From positions 1 to 12,518 of the forward strand of contig CALATC010000125.1 in NCBI GenBank assembly GCA_937891475.1: DNA of 12,518 nt, in the 5' to 3' direction. Below are positions 1 to 6,398 of the stretch, one piece after another. The DNA is from an uncultured Granulicatella sp. (GTDB lineage Bacteria > Bacillota > Bacilli > Lactobacillales > Aerococcaceae). The translations under genes and the position numbers were made by a program. Each line of letters opens with the position of its first letter. The first letter of the stretch is position 1. The notes beneath the pieces are model-generated. The model saw only the letters and a program-made list of their open reading frames with translations, was not told the origin of the DNA and made no database searches.

Positions 1-950
1 ACTGTTGGCAATCCAATCGAATTTCCTACCACACGAGGATAAATAAAATTCCCCTCAATTAACTGTAATCCATAGAAAACACCAATCGAAATTAACGCTT
101 GAATCGGACTTACTGTAAAAATGAAAACAGCTCCTAACATACAAGCTGAAAATGGACCAATATACGGAATAAACGACAGCACCCCTGCCAATACACCCGT
201 AATTGCTGCATAAGGTAATTGAAACACACTGTAAGTAATAAAAACTAATGACCCAATAATCATCGCTTCAATTAATTGTCCCATTAAAAATTTATCATAT
301 GTTTCTAAAGTAATTTCGCCGATATATCGAACAAGTTTAAACCTTTTTTCAGAAATACATACTTTTAACAAACGAGTGATTAAATATTGTAATTGCTCTT
401 TACTTCCTAAAATATTTAACATTAAAAATACAGCCATTAAAATTGTAAATACGTTCGAGAAAATGCCTGTAATATTAGAAGTAAACCCACCTAACAACGA
501 TACAATACTAGAAACAATATTACTTTGATTAATAAAGCCTGTAATTCGTTCTACATCCGTTGCTTTTAACCATCCTGAATTTTGTATCCAATTTACCGAA
601 AAGTCCATTAAATAATTAAAACTTTCTCCTATTTGAACAACTGTTTTCGCTAAGGTTGGAACAATAATCCAAGAAATAGCCACCACAATCGCAATAAAAA
701 TAAATAGTACTCCTAAAATAGCAATACTTCGTCTGAAAGTCTTTGGTACTTTAATCTTTTCTAATTGTTTTTCCATATGTTTCATTGGAACATTAAAAAT
801 AAACGCCATTAATAATCCTAAAACAATTGGAGATAACATCCCTAAAAAAGTATTTACTCCTGCATATAAATGACTAATATTTAATACGAAAAATAAACTC
901 GTTGCTGCAACTGCAATTAATATTAATTGTTGTTTAAAATTTTTCTCCAT
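1..950 (-). CDS. AI-2E/PerM-family membrane protein, C-terminus cut off by window edge
   Basis: The reading frame opens at ATG 948-950 behind GGAGATAAGTA and stays open to the left edge, giving 316 visible residues starting MEKNFKQQLILIAVA. It has several long hydrophobic helices and the family-typical C-terminal stretch GNFIYPRVVGNSIGLP near the end. This matches the AI-2E transporter (PF01594, YdbI/YtvI/PerM-like) family, usually about 350-390 residues, so roughly 40-70 residues are missing. Members have been linked to autoinducer-2 export or to cation/proton antiport; the substrate cannot be told from sequence. It follows the phosphatase gene after only 17 bases and has no promoter of its own that I can see, so the two are probably one operon. 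Family assignment is firm; function is open. Confidence 0.85.
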   Translation of the reverse strand, partial: MEKNFKQQLILIAVAATSLFFVLNISHLYAGVNTFLGMLSPIVLGLLMAFIFNVPMKHMEKQLEKIKVPKTFRRSIAILGVLFIFIAIVVAISWIIVPTLAKTVVQIGESFNYLMDFSVNWIQNSGWLKATDVERITGFINQSNIVSSIVSLLGGFTSNITGIFSNVFTILMAVFLMLNILGSKEQLQYLITRLLKVCISEKRFKLVRYIGEITLETYDKFLMGQLIEAMIIGSLVFITYSVFQLPYAAITGVLAGVLSFIPYIGPFSACMLGAVFIFTVSPIQALISIGVFYGLQLIEGNFIYPRVVGNSIGLPT

Positions 951-967
951 TACTTATCTCCATTTTT

Positions 968-1420
968 CTATAATTTCTCTTGAATTTCTTCCATTAAAGC
1001 TTCACATCCTAAACAAACATCTTGATACGTTTGCTCAAAATCTCCTGTATACCATGGATCTGCAATATCTCGATTGCTTCCTGCAAAACTTAATAAAGAC
1101 GCAATTTTTGCATCAGTCTTCCCTTGCATCATTCGCCTTATATTCATCATATTTTCCGAATCCATTCCAATGATGTAATCCGCATCGGCATCTACTGAAG
1201 ATAATTGTCTCGAATACATTCCATCTGTCGAAATTCCTACTTTTGCTAATTGTTTTCTAGTACCAGAGTGAACAGGATTTCCTTGTTCCCAAGAACTTGT
1301 TGCTGCAGAATCAATAATGACTTGTTGTTCTAACCCTCTATCTTTTACCATTTGTCTAAACACAGCTTCTGCCATCGGTGAACGGCAAATATTTCCTAAA
1401 CATACAAATACAACTTTCAT
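968..1420 (-). CDS. low-molecular-weight protein tyrosine phosphatase
   Basis: This 150-residue cytoplasmic phosphatase carries the N-terminal P-loop CLGNICRS (nucleophile Cys7, Arg13) and the general-acid motif DPWYTG (Asp121), so all catalytic residues are present at normal family length. The family removes phosphate from tyrosine (in some bacteria arginine) residues. I place the start at ATG 1418-1420, with AAGGAG at 1429-1434 and an 8-base spacer. The longer frame opens at TTG 1424-1426, only two bases from the RBS, so it is unlikely. It is the first gene of a two-gene operon with the AI-2E/PerM-like protein. No tyrosine kinase or capsule cluster is visible next to it, so its target is unknown. 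Confidence 0.93.
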   Translation of the reverse strand: MKVVFVCLGNICRSPMAEAVFRQMVKDRGLEQQVIIDSAATSSWEQGNPVHSGTRKQLAKVGISTDGMYSRQLSSVDADADYIIGMDSENMMNIRRMMQGKTDAKIASLLSFAGSNRDIADPWYTGDFEQTYQDVCLGCEALMEEIQEKL

Positions 1421-1447
1421 CTGCAACTCTCCTTTTCTCTTTCTGCC

Positions 1448-1476
1448 AGTATATCATATTTTAGAAAAATTGTCCT
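1448..1476 (-). promoter_or_regulatory. promoter of the phosphatase operon (extended -10)
   Basis: Read on the minus strand: -35 AGGACA (1471-1476, 4 of 6 to consensus), a 17-base spacer, and -10 TATACT (1448-1453) preceded by TGA, which makes an extended TGnTATACT element. It lies about 28 bases upstream of the chosen phosphatase ATG and downstream of the transporter-operon terminator. Confidence 0.7.
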
Positions 1477-1491
1477 TTTCAAATCCATAAC

Positions 1492-1532
1492 AAAAAGCAC
1501 ACGAAAGACTGTTTTGTTGTCTTTCGTGTGCT
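1492..1532 (-). terminator. rho-independent terminator of the nucleoside operon
   Basis: A 14-bp perfect stem (1496-1509 with 1519-1532) around a 9-base loop is followed on the minus strand by a T run at 1492-1496. It lies 15 bases after the transporter stop codon and closes the salvage operon, separating it from the phosphatase promoter. Confidence 0.92.
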
Positions 1533-1547
1533 ACGGATTAATCTAAT

Positions 1548-2927
1548 TTAAAATAAGATAAATGACATAATTAACATAAATACTACACCAACAATCATTG
1601 GGACAGATGTTCTCTTAACAATATCTAACGGTTCTTGTTTAGTACTACCAGCAACAATCATAACAACTGCTGCAACAGGAGATACTGCGCGTAATAAGTT
1701 CCCTGCTAATCCCATTGGAACTGTAACGGCATATGGACTAATATGAGCTGCAGTAGCTAAAGGAACCATTAGAGGAACCATTGCAAAGAAAAGTGCTGTA
1801 CCACTACCACTTAATAATACAATTATTGCTGTAAAGATAACTAAAATCAATGGTAGTAATATTCCTGATGCACTAGTATTTTCCATGGATTTTTGAAGAA
1901 CTGAAATGATGCCTATTCCTTTTAATCCACTAACAAAAACAGATGCTGCAATTAATAGTATTACAATTCCCATAGAATTACCCATTCCTTTAAAGAAGAA
2001 ATCTACATTATCAAATGTTTCTTTAATATTTTTTGTTCTTAGTAATTCACAAATAATTGCAATAACAAAGGAAATAATTGCCACAATTTCAACTGAAACT
2101 TTTAAATTTGTTCCTAGTAAAGAGTTAACTCCAAAAATCACTAACATAATCAAAATTGGCAACAATGGTAAACATGCATAGACAAATTTAGTGAAACCTG
2201 TAAACATTTTTTTACTTTCATCCACAGAAGAATCTAAAACATAATCAATTTCACTAAATTGAATTGATCTATCACAATATTTTTGCCATAAATAATGTGC
2301 AAGAGCCATAACTAATAGTGTTGGGACAGAAATAATCGCATGATAGTTAAAAACATATTCTGCCACAGGAATTCCTAATTCTTGAGCAATAGCAACATTA
2401 TCTGATCCCAACGGAGTAGGCATTACTGTTGCAGTTGTAGCAATAACTGCTGCTGCTGTTAATGGGCTCATTTTTGATTTTACTAATACTGGATACAAAG
2501 TAGCTAATAAAATTATAGCTAAATTCGAAGCACTTGGAATTACTAAAGATAATAAGTTACCTAACAAGAACACTACTGGAACTAAAAAATAAGATGATTT
2601 TACATGCTTTAATGGAGATGTTAAAACATTTACAGTTACTTCATTTGCTCCTATTTTATTCATATAGGCAGTATAACCACCCAAAATCAAAATGACTAAT
2701 CCTGCTCCAGAAAGAGTTGATTTAAATTGGTTTACAACCGAAGTAAGTGGGTCAATAAATGCATTAACAGGTTCTTTAATTACTGGAATTCCTGTTAACG
2801 AAGCGATATATAAAAGTAATATACCTATTCCTAACATTGCAACTTTAATGTCTGCTTTTTTTAATAATAAATAAGTAACTAGGCCCACCGAACAAATTCC
2901 TAATAAAATTGTAACAATTGTACTCAT
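1548..2927 (-). CDS. DcuC-family (C4-dicarboxylate-type) transporter, predicted nucleoside/ribose uptake
   Basis: This 459-residue integral membrane protein has about a dozen hydrophobic segments. It carries DcuC-family signatures (PF03606-like): IPSASNLAIIL at 130-140, the TPLGSDN loop at 171-177, and a second-half LLSGSGTALFFAMVPL stretch at 371-386. Named members exchange C4-dicarboxylates in anaerobes. Here the gene is last in an operon with a nucleoside hydrolase and a ribokinase, and no dicarboxylate enzyme is nearby. I therefore infer that it imports a nucleoside or related ribose compound; this is context only. RBS AAGGAGGAAT fills most of the 11-base gap after rihC, with ATG at 2925-2927. 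The terminator follows at once. Confidence 0.85.
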   Translation of the reverse strand: MSTIVTILLGICSVGLVTYLLLKKADIKVAMLGIGILLLYIASLTGIPVIKEPVNAFIDPLTSVVNQFKSTLSGAGLVILILGGYTAYMNKIGANEVTVNVLTSPLKHVKSSYFLVPVVFLLGNLLSLVIPSASNLAIILLATLYPVLVKSKMSPLTAAAVIATTATVMPTPLGSDNVAIAQELGIPVAEYVFNYHAIISVPTLLVMALAHYLWQKYCDRSIQFSEIDYVLDSSVDESKKMFTGFTKFVYACLPLLPILIMLVIFGVNSLLGTNLKVSVEIVAIISFVIAIICELLRTKNIKETFDNVDFFFKGMGNSMGIVILLIAASVFVSGLKGIGIISVLQKSMENTSASGILLPLILVIFTAIIVLLSGSGTALFFAMVPLMVPLATAAHISPYAVTVPMGLAGNLLRAVSPVAAVVMIVAGSTKQEPLDIVKRTSVPMIVGVVFMLIMSFILF

Positions 2928-2938
2928 AATATTCCTCC

Positions 2939-3859
2939 TTATCCTACTTTACATTTTTCTACTGCTGATACAAACCACTTTCTAAATTCATCAGCATTAA
3001 CATCTATGGCAACAATCGCATTTTCTTCTTTACCCATTTTTTTATTTATATCAATTAAAGAAGCGCCCTGAGTAAATTCTCCTTTAGTTTCTATTGTGAC
3101 ATACTCACTAGACAATTGATATATTTCTGGTGCTAACAAATATGCAATAGCAGTGCTATCATACATCTTTAATCCTGTAGAAAAACTACCTCCTCTATAT
3201 CGTTTAAATAGTGAATAAAACATATCTCCTGTAGGATTTAACTCTTTTATTTTTTCTGAAATTTCAGGATAAATTAATGCCTCCTTACCAATTTCTAAAG
3301 GACAAATCACTTTAGATACTGGAAAATCCATAACAATTTTTGCCGCTTCTGGATCAAAATGAAAATTATATTCAGAATATACCCCTGAATTACCTCTTCC
3401 AATGGCTCCCCCCATAATAACAATTTCCTTAACCTTTTCCAGATCATCTGGATAAGAATTTATTAATAAAGCTATATTTGTTAATGGTCCAATACAAACT
3501 AATGTAATCTCTTTATTACTTTGTATCACTTGATGCATTGCTTCAACTGCAGTTATATCCATTAATAAACTTTTATCAGGTTCTGGGAAGTCATATCCTT
3601 CCATACCAGTCTTACCATGCACAGATTCAACTGACATCGCTGTTTTTAATAATGGTTTTTTGGCACCTTTAGCTACAGGAACTTTTTTGTTTAAAAATTT
3701 TAATAATTTCAAGGCATTAATAGTTACATTTTCTAATCCAACATTTCCTGCTACAGTTGTAATTAATTGAACGTCCAATTCTTTCGCATATAATGCTATT
3801 GCAATCGCAACTGCATCATCTATCCCAGGATCTGTATCAATAATAATTTTTCTCGTCAT
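2939..3859 (-). CDS. rihC: RihC-type ribonucleoside hydrolase
   Basis: This 306-residue cytoplasmic enzyme of the inosine-uridine nucleoside hydrolase family cleaves ribonucleosides to ribose and free base. Visible features: the Ca2+/ribose motif DTDPGIDD (8-15), VHGKTGMEG (80-88), GPLTN (124-128), the ribose-binding EYNFHFDPEAA segment (163-173) and the C-terminal Asp234. Overall pattern (TTVAGNV, ETKGEFTQG) is closest to RihC, which takes both purine and pyrimidine nucleosides. Oddity: the residue before Asp234 is Tyr233 (KMYD), where classical members have the active-site His (HD). The gene starts one base after the ribokinase stop, and its RBS AGAGGAG lies inside the ribokinase end, so translation is probably coupled. 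Ribose made here would feed that ribokinase. The symbol is by family likeness. Confidence 0.93.
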   Translation of the reverse strand: MTRKIIIDTDPGIDDAVAIAIALYAKELDVQLITTVAGNVGLENVTINALKLLKFLNKKVPVAKGAKKPLLKTAMSVESVHGKTGMEGYDFPEPDKSLLMDITAVEAMHQVIQSNKEITLVCIGPLTNIALLINSYPDDLEKVKEIVIMGGAIGRGNSGVYSEYNFHFDPEAAKIVMDFPVSKVICPLEIGKEALIYPEISEKIKELNPTGDMFYSLFKRYRGGSFSTGLKMYDSTAIAYLLAPEIYQLSSEYVTIETKGEFTQGASLIDINKKMGKEENAIVAIDVNADEFRKWFVSAVEKCKVG

Positions 3860-3860
3860 T

Positions 3861-4769
3861 TTACATTTTCTCCTCTATTTCCTCTAATGTTGGTACATAA
3901 TCATGTGCATTTTCTCTTTCACATGCTAAAGCACCAGCCACTACCGAATATTGTATAATTTTTTCGATATTTTCTTCTTCTAACAATTTATATACAAACA
4001 TTCCAAGAAAAGTGTCTCCCGCACCAGTTGTATCTACTACATTTACTCCAATCGAAGGTAATAACCCGTTTAAATTATTAGTTGAATAAAAAGCACCTTT
4101 TTCACCTAATGTGATAACAATATTTTTTACTCCACACTCGTGCAGTTTGTTAGATGCAATTCTACAATTTTCTATATTTTCTGGATACTCTCCTGTTAGT
4201 AATTCTGCTTCAGATTGATTTAATATTAAATAATCAATTTCTTTTAATATTTCTTTTGGTATTCTTTTTGCCGGTGCTGGATTAACTACTACTATCATAT
4301 TTTTCTTTTTAGCTAATTTTATAGCATACCAAATAGTTTCTAGCGGAATTTCAAATTGAACTAATAAAATATCATTCATATTTCCATCAATAAATTTCTC
4401 AACATCTTGTTTAGAAACATTGTTATTAGCACCAGGAGCTAACAATATTCTATTGTCCATATTTTCATATATTATAATTGCTCTTCCGGTATAGGCAGTT
4501 GTATCCTTAATAATACTTTCAACATTAACTCCATTTTTTCTCATTTCATTTATTGCTTCTTCACCTTGAATTTCATTACCTACTCTTCCCAAAAAAAGAG
4601 TTGATGCTCCTAGTGAAGCTGCAACAATCGCTTGATTTGCTCCCTTCCCTCCAAAACTAATATGATAATTTTTACCATGTTTTGTTTCACCAGCTTTTGG
4701 AATACTATCAATACTAATTTTTTCATCAATATTAATACTACCTACAACATATATTTTATTTTTCAACAA
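3861..4769 (-). CDS. rbsK: ribokinase (PfkB family)
   Basis: This 302-residue sugar kinase phosphorylates ribose to ribose-5-phosphate. Visible: N13xD15 near the N-terminus (SINIDE), the sugar-binding GGKGANQA motif (40-47), the QFE segment with Glu140, NPAPAK (163-168), NQSEAELLTG (184-193), and the anion-hole/catalytic motif DTTGAGDTF with base Asp252. The start is unusual: an in-frame TGA lies at 4773-4775 and there is no early ATG, so it must begin at one of two TTG codons (4767-4769 or 4764-4766). The start overlaps the GNAT gene by 14 bases with only a weak SD (GGTGAT), which suggests re-initiation by ribosomes finishing the upstream gene. Other PfkB sugars such as deoxyribose cannot be excluded, but the neighbouring nucleoside hydrolase supports ribose. 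Confidence 0.93.
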   Translation of the reverse strand: MLKNKIYVVGSINIDEKISIDSIPKAGETKHGKNYHISFGGKGANQAIVAASLGASTLFLGRVGNEIQGEEAINEMRKNGVNVESIIKDTTAYTGRAIIIYENMDNRILLAPGANNNVSKQDVEKFIDGNMNDILLVQFEIPLETIWYAIKLAKKKNMIVVVNPAPAKRIPKEILKEIDYLILNQSEAELLTGEYPENIENCRIASNKLHECGVKNIVITLGEKGAFYSTNNLNGLLPSIGVNVVDTTGAGDTFLGMFVYKLLEEENIEKIIQYSVVAGALACERENAHDYVPTLEEIEEKM

Positions 4770-5166
4770 ACATCACCATACCACTTCCAAACGTACCATT
4801 CGGTCGTTTTATAAATCCAAATCGTTCATAAAAGTTTTCTGTTCCACTCGTACTCATTAAACCAATATATGCATGATCACATCCTATCTTTTTAATTTGA
4901 TTTAACAAATTCATTACTAATAATGTACCTACCCCCTTATTTTGAAATTCTGGATGGACAATTATATCTTTTAAAAAGAACACAATTCTTCCATCGCCTA
5001 CAACTCTTCCTATTCCAACTAATTTATCTTTTGAATAAATTTTAATATTAATAATATCCTTTTCTAGAGCAAGCCTCACATCATTATATTCATACGGATA
5101 AAAGTTAACCAATTTATGCATTTCTAAATATTCCGTTGCAGTTAAAGCATTATATATAATTCTCAA
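4756..5166 (-). CDS. GNAT-family N-acetyltransferase
   Basis: This 136-residue cytoplasmic acetyltransferase is the first gene of the nucleoside operon. The acetyl-CoA motif Q75-NK-G78-V-G80 is intact in the run HPEFQNKGVGTLL, and the C-terminal FYERFGF (112-118) is typical of the family. Its substrate is unknown; being co-transcribed, it might act on a base, a modified nucleoside or a regulator. Start choice: the longest frame opens at GTG 5173-5175, which overlaps the SD AGGAG (5175-5179) and so cannot be used. TTG 5164-5166 sits 8 bases after that SD and fits well. The 3' end overlaps ribokinase by 14 bases. Confidence 0.87.
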   Translation of the reverse strand: MRIIYNALTATEYLEMHKLVNFYPYEYNDVRLALEKDIINIKIYSKDKLVGIGRVVGDGRIVFFLKDIIVHPEFQNKGVGTLLVMNLLNQIKKIGCDHAYIGLMSTSGTENFYERFGFIKRPNGTFGSGMVMFVEK

Positions 5167-5192
5167 TCTTATCACTCCTAACTTTAACTTTT

Positions 5193-5208
5193 GGTTAAAC
5201 GTTTAACC
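5193..5208. promoter_or_regulatory. LacI-type operator (16-bp perfect palindrome)
   Basis: GGTTAAACGTTTAACC is a perfect palindrome with the central CG typical of LacI/GalR-family operators. It begins 14 bases downstream of the -10 box and ends 26 bases upstream of the GNAT TTG, so a bound repressor would block early transcription. The LacI-family gene immediately upstream is the obvious candidate ligand. I see no second copy in front of the regulator's own gene. Confidence 0.85.
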
Positions 5209-5222
5209 TATTTTGTGATTTT

Positions 5223-5251
5223 ATTATGCACCTTTTTGTTAGCGTTGTCAA
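5223..5251 (-). promoter_or_regulatory. promoter of the nucleoside salvage operon
   Basis: Minus strand: perfect -35 TTGACA (5246-5251), a 17-base spacer, -10 CATAAT (5223-5228, 5 of 6) with TG just before it. This is a strong sigma-A-type promoter that would need repression, in line with the overlapping cre site and the downstream operator. Confidence 0.85.
5237..5250. promoter_or_regulatory. cre site (CcpA catabolite repression)
   Basis: TGACAACGCTAACA on the minus strand matches every fixed position of the cre consensus TGWNANCGNTNWCA. It overlaps the -35 box and spacer of the salvage promoter, a position where CcpA binding represses. This predicts shut-off of the nucleoside operon when a preferred sugar is present. 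Confidence 0.75.
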
Positions 5252-5260
5252 TTCTAAATT

Positions 5261-5293
5261 AAAAAATGAGCACATAATTCTTATGCACTCATT
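5261..5293 (-). terminator. terminator of the LacI-family regulator gene
   Basis: Stem AATGAG/CTCATT (5265-5270 with 5288-5293) plus CATAA/TTATG (5273-5277 with 5281-5285) with a small CA/CA internal loop and a TTC loop, then six T on the minus strand (5261-5266). It starts 5 bases after the regulator's stop codon and sits just before the salvage promoter. Confidence 0.8.
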
Positions 5294-5297
5294 CGTT

Positions 5298-6272
5298 TTA
5301 TAAATATGGTTTTAAATAAATTGTCTCTGTATAATCCCCTTCTTCTAAGGTTCTCTGTAACATTTTAACCGCTTCTTCTGCTAGTTGATTGATATTTTGA
5401 TTTACAGAAGGTAATTGTATCCCAAACATTTCGGCATATTTTAAATTATCATATCCTATTATTTGAAAATCACTTATTTTTTTTATTTTATTAGCACTTA
5501 ATATCCCATATGCCATTAAATCATTAAAACAAAAAATCCCACTATTTTCTTTTAAAATATCTGTTTCCATTCCTATTTTCATTCCAGATTCATAATGAAA
5601 ATCACCTTCAAAATAATTAACTTTTATTCCCTTATCCGAATTCTCCAATGCATCTTTTACTCCTTTTAAACGTTCATTAGAAATAAAAGATGTTTTTTTC
5701 CCTGTAACTATTGATAGTTCCTTAACTCCTTTTTTTAACAATAAACTAGTTGCCAGGAAGCCTCCTAATCTATTATCCGAGACAACTTGTCCTTTAGAAA
5801 TACCTGTTACAAAACGGTCGACAAAAACTATTGCAGAATCTATTTTCATTATAAAATCTCTAAATTCTTGTAAATGTAAGTACGTTTCGTTTGCTACACA
5901 AATAATAATTCCATCTACTTGTCTTTCTAGAAATTCATTAATATGATTGATATCATTTTTAAAAATATCATTACTATTAGCAATTAATATTGAGTACCCT
6001 TTAGTACTCATTTCACGTTCAATAATTCTAACTAATTTAGAAAAAAACGGATTTTCAATATCTGGAATTAGTACCCCTATTGTTTTTGTTGGTGTCCCTA
6101 ATAAACTTCTAGCTATTTTATTTGGTCTATAATTTAATTCTTTTGCTATTTTTTTTACTTCTTGTTTTTTGGCTTCAGATATTCTTGAGGGTTTATCATT
6201 TAAAATAATAGAAACCGCAGCTGGGGAAATATTTGCAAGTTTTGCAATATCTTTTAAAGTTACATTGGACAT
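5298..6272 (-). CDS. LacI/GalR-family transcriptional regulator of the nucleoside operon
   Basis: This 324-residue repressor has an N-terminal helix-turn-helix (residues 5-24, TLKDIAKLANISPAAVSIIL), a hinge helix with RPNKIARSLLG (49-59), and a periplasmic-binding-protein-like effector domain with IGVLIPDIENPFFSKL (65-80) and the C-terminal IIGYDN motif. Length is normal. It resembles RbsR/CcpA-type members; ribose, a nucleoside or a phosphorylated product is a likely effector, but none is proven by sequence. ATG 6270-6272 follows a GGAGGGATGAA RBS. The gene has its own promoter and terminator, directly upstream of the operon it probably controls. Confidence 0.93.
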   Translation of the reverse strand: MSNVTLKDIAKLANISPAAVSIILNDKPSRISEAKKQEVKKIAKELNYRPNKIARSLLGTPTKTIGVLIPDIENPFFSKLVRIIEREMSTKGYSILIANSNDIFKNDINHINEFLERQVDGIIICVANETYLHLQEFRDFIMKIDSAIVFVDRFVTGISKGQVVSDNRLGGFLATSLLLKKGVKELSIVTGKKTSFISNERLKGVKDALENSDKGIKVNYFEGDFHYESGMKIGMETDILKENSGIFCFNDLMAYGILSANKIKKISDFQIIGYDNLKYAEMFGIQLPSVNQNINQLAEEAVKMLQRTLEEGDYTETIYLKPYL

Positions 6273-6305
6273 TTCATCCCTCCATCTCTCTATTATTTTT
6301 ATCTT

Positions 6306-6334
6306 ATTGTAATGTTTTTTTCTATTTTTAACAA
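6306..6334 (-). promoter_or_regulatory. putative promoter of the LacI-family gene
   Basis: Minus strand: -35 TTGTTA (6329-6334, 4 of 6), 17-base A-rich spacer, -10 TACAAT (6306-6311, 5 of 6), about 33 bases upstream of the ATG. No palindrome overlaps it, so autorepression through the operon's operator motif is not apparent. Confidence 0.6.
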
Positions 6335-6354
6335 TAAATTTCGTAGCTACATAT

Positions 6355-6391
6355 TTAAAAATCGCCTTTCCTCAAAACGAAAAGGCGATTT
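6355..6391 (-). terminator. terminator of glmS
   Basis: An 11-bp stem (AAATCGCCTTT 6359-6369 with AAAGGCGATTT 6381-6391) is followed on the minus strand by TTTTTAAAT. It lies just after the glmS stop and upstream of the regulator promoter. Confidence 0.9.
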
Positions 6392-6398
6392 AACTTCA

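Noticed and set aside
1421..1426. TTG start two codons upstream for the phosphatase
   Set aside because: It lies only two bases from the SD; the ATG at 1418-1420 has an 8-base spacing.
1906..2874. Plus-strand frames of 60-91 codons within the transporter gene
   Set aside because: They lie antisense to a well-supported membrane protein, have no RBS or recognisable domains, and are shadows of its coding sequence.
1548..6272. Nucleoside operon and regulator as a recently acquired island
   Set aside because: It looks somewhat more A+T rich than glmS and fba, but those have expression-driven codon bias, and there are no mobile genes, tRNA or flanking repeats.
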